Positions 33,079-40,443 of a DNA stretch of 40,443 nucleotides are shown piece by piece (position 1 is the stretch's first letter; the number at the start of each line of letters is the position of its first letter). Under the pieces are notes generated by a model, which was not told the origin of the DNA, did no database searches, and saw nothing but the letters and a program-made list of their open reading frames with translations. The stretch comes from Saprospiraceae bacterium (lineage in GTDB: Bacteria > Bacteroidota > Bacteroidia > Chitinophagales > Saprospiraceae): positions 1 through 40,443 of the forward strand of contig JADLDL010000225.1 in assembly GCA_020846655.1 (NCBI GenBank), written 5' to 3'. The translations under genes and the position numbers were made by a program.

Positions 33079-34506
33079 ATGCGGAACACAACAAGGCAAA
33101 CGCTCGAAACCGAACAAAAAGCGCTGGAAATCAACCTCGACCCGCAGGTTTACGGCGCCTTCGCCGAAATCGGCGCCGGACAGGAAGTGGCCCGGTATTT
33201 TTTCCAGGTAGGCGCCGCCGCAGGCACTATCGCCAAAAGCATGAGCGCGTACGACAAAACCGTGTCGGACGAAATCTATGGCCCCGAAGCCAAAGGTCGA
33301 TACGTCTGCGAATCGAGGCTCTACAAAATGCTCGACCACGAGTACGCCCTCCTCGAAGAACGCCTGCGCCCGGTGCGCCCGGACCAGCATTTTTTTGCTT
33401 TTGCCGACACCGTATCGGCCATCAACTACCAGAAAACCACCAAAGGCAGCGGCTGGCTGGGCCTGCGCTTCCAGCTGCAAACCGGCGCCCCCGCCAACGA
33501 CGTGGTGCTGCACGTGCGCCTGCTCGACCACGACAACCGCCTCCAGCAGCAAGCCACCGGCATCCTCGGCGTCAACCTCCTCTACGGCTGCTACCGCTAC
33601 CCCGACAACCCCGAGATGCTGCTCCAGTCGCTCATGGACAACCTGCGCGACCGCGTGGCCATTGACCTGGTGCGCCTCAGCGGTCCCGATTTCGCAGGGA
33701 TCGACAACCGGCTCGTATGCCTGTGGGCGGTGAAAAACGGCCTGACCGATGTGATGATTTTTGGTCCCGATGGCCGCCCCTTGCACGCCAGCGAGTTTTT
33801 GTACCGCAAATCCATCCTCATCGCCCGGGGCAGTTACCGGCCGCCGACCCTCGTGCAGCAGGACATGATCCGCTCGGCCTATGCGCAGTTTTGCGCCGAA
33901 CCGGACGTAGACCCCGCGCAGGCGTATTTTTTGACTGAAATCACCCTCGACAACCTGCGCGCCGACGGTGCCCTGGACGAGCAGGATTTTATGGACCGCG
34001 CCGAAATCCTCTCGGCCCTGGGCCAAACGGTCATCCTGTCCAACTTCGGGCAGCACAAGAAGTTGATCGCCTATTTCCGCGAGTACAAAGTGCCGCGCAT
34101 CGGCCTGGCTATGGGCGCCCGCAAACTGCAAAACATCATCCAGGAAACCTACCAGCAGCACCCCGACAACCTGCTCGGCGCTTTTGGCGAACTATTCCTC
34201 CGCAACGTTCGTTTTTACGTCTATCCGGCCCGCGAAAAAGACAGCAGTACGCTGCTGAACGCCCAGAACATCCGGGTGCCCTCGGAAATCCGGTTCCTGT
34301 ACCAGCATTTGCTCGACCACGGCAACATCGTGGACGTGCAGGATTTCCAACCCGACATCCTGCACATTTACCACAAGGAGGTGTTGGATATGATCCGGCG
34401 GGGCGAATCCGGCTGGGAAGAAAAAGTGCCGGCGCGGGTGGCACAATTGATCCGGGAAAAACGTTTGTTCAAACAGCAGCTCGCTCCCGGGCACAACAAC
34501 GCCTGA
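33079..34506 (+). CDS. Conserved uncharacterised 475-residue protein
   Basis: 475 residues from ATG 33079; the open frame runs further left, inside the nitroreductase gene. There is no signal peptide, no membrane segment and no repeat, so it is a soluble cytoplasmic protein. Striking blocks are YGAFAEIGAGQEVARYFFQ near the start, KSMSAYDKTVSDEIYG, YVCESRLYKMLDHEY and a later VILSNFGQHKKLIAYFREY. From memory, close relatives in databases carry labels such as TonB-dependent receptor or nicotinate-nucleotide adenylyltransferase; the sequence supports neither, as there is no barrel, no plug and no HxGH motif. It lies 11 bases after the nitroreductase and 80 bases before yqeY. Function unknown. 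Confidence 0.8.
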   Translation: MRNTTRQTLETEQKALEINLDPQVYGAFAEIGAGQEVARYFFQVGAAAGTIAKSMSAYDKTVSDEIYGPEAKGRYVCESRLYKMLDHEYALLEERLRPVRPDQHFFAFADTVSAINYQKTTKGSGWLGLRFQLQTGAPANDVVLHVRLLDHDNRLQQQATGILGVNLLYGCYRYPDNPEMLLQSLMDNLRDRVAIDLVRLSGPDFAGIDNRLVCLWAVKNGLTDVMIFGPDGRPLHASEFLYRKSILIARGSYRPPTLVQQDMIRSAYAQFCAEPDVDPAQAYFLTEITLDNLRADGALDEQDFMDRAEILSALGQTVILSNFGQHKKLIAYFREYKVPRIGLAMGARKLQNIIQETYQQHPDNLLGAFGELFLRNVRFYVYPAREKDSSTLLNAQNIRVPSEIRFLYQHLLDHGNIVDVQDFQPDILHIYHKEVLDMIRRGESGWEEKVPARVAQLIREKRLFKQQLAPGHNNA

Positions 34507-34586
34507 TTTTGCCATTGATTTATATGAAATTTGCCGCCTGAAAACTCATGTTCAAAGAAAGCCCTGCGGGGCGCAAGTCCATACTT

Positions 34587-35033
34587 ATGTTAGAAGAAAA
34601 AATCAACAAAGACCTGGTTGTGGCCATGAAGGCCAAAGATGAAGTGGCGTTGCGCAGCATTCGCGCCATCAAAAGCGCGATTTTGATCGCCAAAACCGAC
34701 GGCTCGGGCCAGGCCATCGACGAGGCCCGCGAGGTCCAGATGCTGCAAAAACTGCTGAAAAGCCGGCAGGACTCGTACGATATTTATGTGCAGAACAATC
34801 GTCCGGAACTGGCGCAGAAAGAAATCGAGGAAATTGAGATCATCAAACGCTACCTGCCCGCCATGCTCGAAGGTGCCGAACTGGAAGTCGTGCTGGCGCA
34901 AATTATCGCCGACACCGGCGCCAGCTCGCCCAAAGACATGGGCAAAGTAATGGGCATAGCCAGCAAACAACTAGCCGGCAAAGCCGACGGGAAATTGATT
35001 TCGGAAACCGTAAAACGACTGCTGGCCGGTTAG
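34587..35033 (+). CDS. GatB/YqeY domain protein
   Basis: 148 residues from ATG 34587 ([18 protein letters not shown]), the normal YqeY length; an upstream in-frame ATG at 34548 would add 13 residues that do not resemble the family. The protein is helical and matches Yqe[43 protein letters not shown] and a closing [20 protein letters not shown]. The domain is the tRNA-binding tail domain of the GatB amidotransferase subunit, found here alone; free-standing members have no settled function. It lies 34 bases before the ABC ATPase. Confidence 0.85.
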   Translation: MLEEKINKDLVVAMKAKDEVALRSIRAIKSAILIAKTDGSGQAIDEAREVQMLQKLLKSRQDSYDIYVQNNRPELAQKEIEEIEIIKRYLPAMLEGAELEVVLAQIIADTGASSPKDMGKVMGIASKQLAGKADGKLISETVKRLLAG

Positions 35034-35067
35034 TGCCTGCCTTATTGTTGCTAACTATGCACACTAT

Positions 35068-35808
35068 ATGATCTTACGCGCTGAAAATCTCGTCAAACTA
35101 TACGGCAAACGCACCGTCGTGCGCGGTGTCTCCTTCGATGTCAAACAAGGCGAAATCGTAGGCTTGCTCGGCCCCAATGGGGCGGGTAAAACCACCTCGT
35201 TTTATATGGTGGTGGGTTTTATCCGGCCTACCGATGGCAAGGTGTACCTCGATGAGGAAGAAATCACCCGCCTGCCCATGTATCGCCGGGCCAAAAAAGG
35301 CATTGGCTACCTGCCGCAGGAGCCCAGCGTGTTTCGCAAACTGAGCGTGGAAGACAACATCCGGGCTGTACTGGAAATGTCGCAGCTGAGCAAGGAAGAA
35401 CAGCGCGACAAACTGGAAGTGTTGCTCGACGAGTTCAACCTCCACAAGGTGCGCAAAAGCCCCGGCGACACCCTCTCGGGCGGCGAACGCCGGCGTACCG
35501 AAATCGCGCGAGCCCTGGCCACCGACCCCAAGTTCATCCTGCTCGACGAGCCCTTTGCCGGTATCGACCCCATCGCCGTGGAAGACATTCAGTACATCGT
35601 GGCCAAACTCAAAACCAAAAACATCGGCATCCTCATCACCGACCATAACGTACAGGAAACGCTGAGCATCACTGACCGGGCCTACCTCATGTTTGAAGGC
35701 GCCATCCTCCGGGCCGGTACCGCCGAAGAACTCGCTGCCGACGAGATGGTGCGCAACGTGTACCTCGGCAAACACTTCGAATTGCGCCGCAAGGTGATTG
35801 AACTGTAG
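35068..35808 (+). CDS. lptB: LPS export ABC transporter ATPase
   Basis: 246 residues. Complete ABC ATPase: Walker [10 protein letters not shown] (residues about 34-42), Q-loop LPQEPSVF, signature LSGGE, Walker B FILLDEP and H-loop TDHNV. The stretches [18 protein letters not shown] and [17 protein letters not shown] are characteristic of LptB. LptB drives LptFG to move lipopolysaccharide from the inner membrane onto the Lpt bridge. No lptA, lptC, lptF or lptG is adjacent. It follows yqeY closely and the surface protein gene starts 69 bases later. Confidence 0.92.
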   Translation: MILRAENLVKLYGKRTVVRGVSFDVKQGEIVGLLGPNGAGKTTSFYMVVGFIRPTDGKVYLDEEEITRLPMYRRAKKGIGYLPQEPSVFRKLSVEDNIRAVLEMSQLSKEEQRDKLEVLLDEFNLHKVRKSPGDTLSGGERRRTEIARALATDPKFILLDEPFAGIDPIAVEDIQYIVAKLKTKNIGILITDHNVQETLSITDRAYLMFEGAILRAGTAEELAADEMVRNVYLGKHFELRRKVIEL

Positions 35809-35877
35809 CAATCGCCAGTATCCTACATTTTTTGCCTTTCCATGCGTGCTGCGGCCGAAATCATCAATATTTGAAGG

Positions 35878-38163
35878 ATGAAACCGGCACAACTTTTTTT
35901 CCTGATTTTCCTGTTTGGCGGCTTGCCCGCCCGGCTACTGGCCCAAACCAACGAGGGCCGGAATTTTTGGTTCAGTTTCATGGAACACCACGACATCGGC
36001 CAGAATACGATGGTGGTGATGATTACGTCCAAATACAACACCAGCGGCACGGTGCGTATTCCGCTGTACAACTGGGAGCGAACCTACTCCGTAGCCGCCA
36101 ACAAGGTGACCATCGTCAACCTCCCTCCTTTCGCGGAAAATACGGGCTCCGAAACCCTCAGCGACAAAGGCGTGCAGGTCGTGTCGGAAGAACCTGTATC
36201 GGTCTATATCCACCAATACCATTCCATGCGCTCGGAGGCTACCGTGGTGTTGCCCGAAGAATCGCTGGGCCGGGATTACTATGTGATGAGCTATTTCAGT
36301 TACCAGGAATCGGAACTGTATCCCTCCGAGTTTGTGCTGGTAGGCATGGAAGACGACACCCAAATTTCCATCACACTCAGCGACAAAACCAAAGGTGGCA
36401 AAACCAAAGGGTCCACCTTTTCCATCAGCCTCGATGCCGGCGAAACCTACCAGGTGCAAGCCGGCGCTTCGGGCGCCGACCTGACCGGCACCTATGTGAA
36501 AGGCGACAAAAAATTTAACCTGTTCAGCGGCTGTCGCTGGGTCCAACTGCCGGTGGGCTGCAATTATCGCGACAACCTGTTCGAACAAATGGTGCCGGTA
36601 GCCGTCTGGGGCAAGAAATTCGTGTCGGTGCCGTATGCGCACATGCCCTACGACATTTTCCGCATCCTGGCTTCCGAAGATGGCACCCAAGTGACCGTAC
36701 AAGGCTCCACCACGCTCCAGTATCAGTTGGATGCCGGCGAGTATATCGAATACAAACAATCGTTTCCCACCTATATCTCGGCCAGCCGCCCGGTGACTGT
36801 GGCCCAGTACCTGATCGGCAGCGCGTGCAGCGGTTACCCCGTGGGCGACCCCGCCATGCTGATCCTGAACAGCGTCGAACAAATCCGCGACACCGTAACC
36901 CTCTACAATTCCAGCTTTGAAAACATCACGGAGAATTACATCAATGTGATGGCCAAAACGGCCGACCTCGACGTCACGTATTTTGACGGCACACCCCTGA
37001 AAAACCTCGGGGTGCCGATTCAATCGGTGGGCAGCAACGCCGATTTTTCGTTTGCCACCCTTCTTGTCAGCCCCGGCGCTCACACCATTCTGTCAGGCGG
37101 CTGCGGGGTCATTGCCAATGCCTACGGCTACGGCAACGTGGAATCTTACTCCTACGGCGGCGGCGCCAGTTTCAAACCCATCAACGCCAGTAGCCTCATT
37201 CCCGAAGGCGGCTGCTTGAACGATACCATCTTTTTTAAAACCGATTTCAAAGCCCCGCGCCACTCGGTGCTGTGGGATTTCGGCGACGGTACGACCAGCA
37301 CCGAACCTAATTTTTTACACCAATACACCGCCCTGGGCACATACCCCGTCACGCTGTACCTGACCGACAATTGCCTCAACCAAAAAGACACCATCACCCG
37401 CAACGTGCTGATCACACTCCGGCAGGCTGTGGCGGTGACGGGCGACCAAGCCGCTTGCCAGGGGCAAACCATCACCCTCGGCGCCGTCGATCTGCCCGGC
37501 GCCCGCTACGAATGGACCGGGCCGAACGGCTTTCTGTCGACGCAACAAAACCCGGTCTTGCCGGATCTGCAAGCCGCCCAAGCCGGCACCTACCTGGTCA
37601 CCGGCATCATCTCGGGCTGCGCCACCTTTCCGGCGCCCGCCGAAGTGGTGGTATACCCCTTGCCGGAACCCGATTTAGGCCCCGATACGCTAGTTTGTGC
37701 CGACGACGGCTATCCACTGGCGGTGCTCCATCCCGGCAGTTTTCAGGTGTACCGCTGGCAGGACAACTCGGCTACGCCCAGTTACGAGGTCCAGCGGGAA
37801 GGCGCCTATTGGGTGCGGGTGATCGACGACAAGGGCTGCGCCCAAACGGATAGTATGTCACTGCGCGAATTATGCCCCACGCGCTACTACATCCCCAATG
37901 TTTTCAGCCCCAACGACGATGGCGAAAACGACTATTTTTCGGTATTCGGCTCGGATATTCTGGCCCTGCAACTCTCGGTCTACGACCGCTGGGGCAACCT
38001 CCTGTTTCAGTCCACCGACATTGATGCGCGCTGGGATGGGTATGCGCGGGGCACAGTGCTCGACCCCGGGGTGTTCGTATGGGTGGCCCGCATAGAGGGC
38101 TACCGAAAAGACGGGACTTTTTTTACCACCACAGAGTCCGGTTCGGTGACGCTGGTTTACTAA
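35878..38163 (+). CDS. IgGFc-binding-like surface protein with PKD and type B T9SS domain
   Basis: 761 residues. Signal peptide 1-22 (ending LLAQ). Residues about 25-410 resemble the IgGFc-binding N-terminal domain, with FWFSFMEH at the start, SVYIHQYHS, GRDYYVMSY and the later RPVTVAQYLIGSACSGYPVGDP (shown in part). A PKD domain is at about 451-507 (LWDFGDGTTSTEP), an Ig-like Cys-containing domain at about 515-600, and the gliding-motility-type (type B) T9SS sorting domain at about 669-761, starting with IPNVFSPNDDGEND. It is therefore expected on the cell surface or released by T9SS, as an adhesin or binding protein. The name comes from a mucin-like eukaryotic domain; IgG binding is not implied. 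A GAAGG lies just before the ATG. Confidence 0.85.
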   Translation: MKPAQLFFLIFLFGGLPARLLAQTNEGRNFWFSFMEHHDIGQNTMVVMITSKYNTSGTVRIPLYNWERTYSVAANKVTIVNLPPFAENTGSETLSDKGVQVVSEEPVSVYIHQYHSMRSEATVVLPEESLGRDYYVMSYFSYQESELYPSEFVLVGMEDDTQISITLSDKTKGGKTKGSTFSISLDAGETYQVQAGASGADLTGTYVKGDKKFNLFSGCRWVQLPVGCNYRDNLFEQMVPVAVWGKKFVSVPYAHMPYDIFRILASEDGTQVTVQGSTTLQYQLDAGEYIEYKQSFPTYISASRPVTVAQYLIGSACSGYPVGDPAMLILNSVEQIRDTVTLYNSSFENITENYINVMAKTADLDVTYFDGTPLKNLGVPIQSVGSNADFSFATLLVSPGAHTILSGGCGVIANAYGYGNVESYSYGGGASFKPINASSLIPEGGCLNDTIFFKTDFKAPRHSVLWDFGDGTTSTEPNFLHQYTALGTYPVTLYLTDNCLNQKDTITRNVLITLRQAVAVTGDQAACQGQTITLGAVDLPGARYEWTGPNGFLSTQQNPVLPDLQAAQAGTYLVTGIISGCATFPAPAEVVVYPLPEPDLGPDTLVCADDGYPLAVLHPGSFQVYRWQDNSATPSYEVQREGAYWVRVIDDKGCAQTDSMSLRELCPTRYYIPNVFSPNDDGENDYFSVFGSDILALQLSVYDRWGNLLFQSTDIDARWDGYARGTVLDPGVFVWVARIEGYRKDGTFFTTTESGSVTLVY

Positions 38164-38208
38164 GGCCGCTGCCTTAATTCGGCTTGAATCCTTTGGAATT
38201 TACGTTTT

Positions 38209-38272
38209 GAACCACTAAGGTCACGTAGAGCACTGAGAAAAACCTGAGTGTCCTCAGTGCTCTACGTGGTTC
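38209..38272. repeat. 16-bp inverted repeat between convergent genes
   Basis: CACGTAGAGCACTGAG (38222-38237) is a perfect inverse complement of 38253-38268, with a 15-base loop. Five further pairs (GAACC 38209-38213 with GGTTC 38268-38272) lie beyond an 8-base bulge. It has no T-tract. It resembles the dispersed extragenic repeats rich in CACTAAG/CACTGAG seen in many Bacteroidota, and may also help end transcription from both sides. Confidence 0.6.
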
Positions 38273-38309
38273 AATAGTGAAACCTCGCTTCAAAGAATGG
38301 AATTACCGT

Positions 38310-39239
38310 TCATTCCGCCACACTGAAAAAATACCCGTGGCTCACGGCGTTTTCGGCTTCCGTATTGTCCTGAAAAAAGGAGTGCACCGGCCCCTGGCGC
38401 AGCATTTCGATGCTGCCGGGCCGGAGTTGTTCTTCTGAAATGGGCAGGCCGGCGGCGTGGTACAAGCGGCGGTAATCGGTCACGCGCAGCCGGTTGAGGG
38501 GCTGAACGCTGTTGTCGATGAAGCGCCAGGCGCTGGGGGAAAAGCGCAGAAAATGGTAAATGGTGATGGAGGTATCGAAATGTGCGAAATGATCGGACAG
38601 GTCGATAAAATGCGATTGCAAGCCGCTGGGCCGCACTACGCGTTTGAATTCGGGCAGAATATCGCGGAGGATAGCGGGGTAAATATGTTCGAAGGTATTG
38701 TTCGAATGCACCAGGTCGATGGAAGCATCGGGGAGGGGCAGGTGGCGGGCATCCTGCACGAGGTATTCGATGTGCAGGGCTTGGGTGAGGGTTTCAAAAC
38801 TGCCGGTGTCGGGTTGGGCGGCCAGGGCCCGCAGTTGAGCCAGGCGCTCGGACCTGGCTTGCAGAAAGGCCTCCAGTCGGCCTTGGTCGGCATAGTCCAG
38901 AAACTTTTGGATGGTGGTTTGGACGTGTGCCGCGCCGGTGAGCAAGGTCACATCGACGGTGCGGATATGTTCGGCGCCGTGCAGGAACAGGGCGATAGGC
39001 ACCACCGGATACCAGCCGGTGCCCAGTTCGAGGGTTTGGCGGAGCGGAGCGCCGGCGCCGAGTCGCGACCAGGCGTCGAGGTGCGTACGGGCGTGTATGA
39101 GCCGGTCTTCGAAGTAGGCATCGCTGAGCACCACTCCTTTGGTCACATACTTTTGGAAAAAGTAATTGATGCGCTGGCCATAGGGGAGGTAGGAGATGGT
39201 CTTTTGGACGATTGCTTTGAGTATCCAGGTACTAATCAT
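38310..39239 (-). CDS. SAM-dependent methyltransferase (class I)
   Basis: 309 residues from ATG 39239. The open frame extends further upstream inside the DinB gene, but the ATG overlaps the DinB stop in the classic ATGA form and begins a coherent N-terminus (MISTWILKAI). Motif I is LELGTGWYPV (residues 70-79), followed by an acidic strand end (VDVT); motif II/III positions are HSNNTFEHIYPAIL and FKRVVRPSG. The insertion rich in Gln/Leu at about 120-160 is unusual. The substrate cannot be told; related proteins occur in glycan clusters. It is translationally coupled to the DinB-like gene upstream. Confidence 0.78.
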   Translation of the reverse strand: MISTWILKAIVQKTISYLPYGQRINYFFQKYVTKGVVLSDAYFEDRLIHARTHLDAWSRLGAGAPLRQTLELGTGWYPVVPIALFLHGAEHIRTVDVTLLTGAAHVQTTIQKFLDYADQGRLEAFLQARSERLAQLRALAAQPDTGSFETLTQALHIEYLVQDARHLPLPDASIDLVHSNNTFEHIYPAILRDILPEFKRVVRPSGLQSHFIDLSDHFAHFDTSITIYHFLRFSPSAWRFIDNSVQPLNRLRVTDYRRLYHAAGLPISEEQLRPGSIEMLRQGPVHSFFQDNTEAENAVSHGYFFSVAE

Positions 39240-39769
39240 GATTCGTGGTCGTCGTCGCTCAGGTATTTTTCCCGCAACACATTCAGGTGGTGTATATGAT
39301 GGCCGGCAATGATGTAAAAAAGGGCCCTGGGGGTAACTTTCCAGCCGCTGGCCGTGCCTGGAAAAGTAGATTGCGTTTCGGTGCATTGTTGGAGCAGGCA
39401 GAGGGTGTTGTCGCGCACAATTTTCCATTCTTTGAACAAATCGCCGATGCTGCGCTGCGAAACATCCGCTTCTTCCATCCAGAAATCCTGGTTAAATCCG
39501 GGCAGTGCTACCCGGTCGGCCCGCATAAACGACAAAATCCGGAAGGCAAACACCCGTTCGAAATCAATGAGGTGCATCAGCACCTGTTTAATCGTCCAGC
39601 GGCCGGGCGCATAGGTATGGTTGCCGAGTGCTTCCGGCAGTTTGCCGAGCAGGGCCTGGGATTCTTTAAACGTCTTTTTTAACAAACTCGATGCGCTGCT
39701 CCGGGGCGGAAGCAAGCGCAGATAAGTCTCATGGAAAGGGGCATATTCGCCTTTTTTCGGACGTTTCAT
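39236..39769 (-). CDS. DinB-like (DinB_2) four-helix protein
   Basis: 177 residues. The four-helix layout and His positions of the DinB/YfiT superfamily are present: WTIKQVLMHLIDFERVFAFR in helix 2 and FYIIAGHHIHHLNVL in the last helix, whose His residues would form the metal site. Members include thiol-dependent S-transferases (bacillithiol, mycothiol) and proteins of unknown role. No thiol partner gene is nearby. It overlaps the methyltransferase by four bases (ATGA), so the two are probably made together. Confidence 0.8.
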   Translation of the reverse strand: MKRPKKGEYAPFHETYLRLLPPRSSASSLLKKTFKESQALLGKLPEALGNHTYAPGRWTIKQVLMHLIDFERVFAFRILSFMRADRVALPGFNQDFWMEEADVSQRSIGDLFKEWKIVRDNTLCLLQQCTETQSTFPGTASGWKVTPRALFYIIAGHHIHHLNVLREKYLSDDDHES

Positions 39770-39822
39770 GGTTACGCTAAATTGAGCCCGCCGGGCAAAG
39801 GCCCTTGGGCCGCAGCGGACAT

Positions 39823-40203
39823 TTATTGTTTCGCCAGTTTGGTCATAAACGACACCTCAAACGCAGTATAGATCACATAAACGGACAAAAAGATGCCGAC
39901 AAACCATTGATTCGGCGGTTCTGCAACTTGCTGATAGATGTACAAGGCCGCTACGGCCAACAGCATTTTTCCAAAAACAGAGACCGACACCAGGTTGTTG
40001 AACGCCATCTTGCTCGAACTCTGTGCCGCCCGGCCCCCGGCAAAAAACAAACCCGTGCATACCCCTGCAAACAACAACACCGTCAGGACCATAAACCCGC
40101 CATGTACCTGTGCGGGCAGTGCCAGCCACCAGAGCAAGGCCAGCAGCAAAGCCGTTGCAGCACTCAGGCCGCTCAGGCGGATGAAAAATGTTTTAGCCGT
40201 CAT
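39823..40203 (-). CDS. Small four-helix membrane protein, AtpI-like
   Basis: 126 residues from ATG 40203 (MTAKTFFIRLSG); a TTG at 40215 would add four residues. Four hydrophobic helices are evident, at about 9-28, 33-52, 75-92 and 97-118. The third and fourth, with SVFGKMLLAVAALYIYQQ and IFLSVYVIYTAFEVSFM, resemble the small membrane protein found before atpB in Bacteroidota ATP synthase operons (AtpI-like). The ATP synthase genes are not downstream here, so the role is uncertain. It is spaced 53 bases from DinB on the same strand. Confidence 0.5.
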   Translation of the reverse strand: MTAKTFFIRLSGLSAATALLLALLWWLALPAQVHGGFMVLTVLLFAGVCTGLFFAGGRAAQSSSKMAFNNLVSVSVFGKMLLAVAALYIYQQVAEPPNQWFVGIFLSVYVIYTAFEVSFMTKLAKQ

Positions 40204-40324
40204 AGGGATGCACAAAAGCCTGCTAAGGCATTAAAAATCAAGCGTGTTTGTCCAAAAAACCACCTTTTCCCGCTCGCCGGCAAGGCAATGTCGCTGCAAA
40301 ACTAAAAAATATAGGCAGCCTGCT

Positions 40325-40369
40325 CAAAAACTTGTGCCACACCCGGACAAAGCGGATGCGGCACAAGTT
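40325..40369 (-). terminator. Terminator of the gene at the right edge
   Basis: AACTTGTGCC (40329-40338) pairs with GGCACAAGTT (40360-40369), a 10-bp stem with a 21-base loop. On the minus strand it is followed by TTTG. It lies 27 bases past the stop of the edge gene. Confidence 0.65.
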
Positions 40370-40395
40370 GTTGAACAGCCTGTTGCTGCTGGGTA

Positions 40396-40443
40396 CTACC
40401 GAACGATCGTAACGTCGCCCTTTTGTTCCAGGTGTTTCAAGCG
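40396..40443 (-). CDS. C-terminal end of an unidentified protein, 5' part outside
   Basis: Only the last 15 codons are in the window (minus strand, ending LEQKGDVTIVR, stop TAG at 40398-40396). The terminator just past the stop supports a real gene end. Too short for a family call. Confidence 0.5.
   Translation of the reverse strand, partial: RLKHLEQKGDVTIVR

Noticed and set aside
1-40443. tRNA, rRNA, CRISPR arrays, insertion sequences, prophage
   Set aside because: No tRNA-like arms, rRNA sequence, regularly spaced repeats, transposase or phage genes were recognised on either strand by eye; a covariance-model scan would be the decisive test.

Overview
The window looks like a chromosomal segment of a GC-rich Bacteroidota, most likely from the Saprospiria (Lewinella/Haliscomenobacter-like). 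This is inferred from four features: type IX secretion C-terminal sorting domains (type A on four proteins, type B on one); -7 promoter elements of the form TAnnTTTG; a long Bacteroidota-type Lgt; and MORN-caspase and IgGFc-binding-like secreted proteins. No phage, transposase, CRISPR, rRNA or tRNA gene was seen.

Left part (1-7171). A truncated lipocalin-like lipoprotein (minus) lies divergent from a secreted MORN-repeat/caspase protein (plus). A 447-base AT-rich gap follows and holds a candidate small RNA with its own promoter and terminator. Then come a nucleotidyltransferase-GHMP kinase fusion (minus), a divergent membrane glycosyltransferase starting at TTG, lgt, and a convergent YhhN-type lysoplasmalogenase whose stop codon overlaps that of lgt.

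Middle part (7247-28220). Four giant paralogous secreted proteins of about 1200 residues are all on the minus strand. Three are in tandem; the fourth lies about 6 kb further on. All share one layout: signal peptide, propeptide, reprolysin-like metallopeptidase, Ig/cadherin-like and FN3-like segments, P domain, CSPG-like repeat, type A sorting domain. Two of the four have Gln in place of the first zinc-binding His. The housekeeping genes between copies three and four are a LysE-family exporter, the fused genes trpGD and trpCF, a LOG-family protein and obg. A 24-bp perfect palindrome, a likely two-way terminator, separates obg from the fourth copy.

Right part (28438-40443). alaS is followed by a two-gene DUF433/DUF5615 toxin-antitoxin module with a textbook Bacteroidota promoter, then a small beta-barrel protein. 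A plus-strand run follows: nitroreductase, an uncharacterised 475-residue conserved protein, YqeY, an LptB-like ATPase and a large IgGFc-binding/PKD/type B sorted surface protein. Convergent to it are a DinB-like protein and a methyltransferase (ATGA overlap), an AtpI-like membrane protein, and the tail of an unidentified gene.

The shared theme is the cell envelope: lipoprotein maturation, LPS export, glycan activation and type IX secreted surface proteins and proteases. The best candidates for something new are the zinc-ligand-lacking protease paralogs, the small RNA at 2352-2474 and the uncharacterised 475-residue family.
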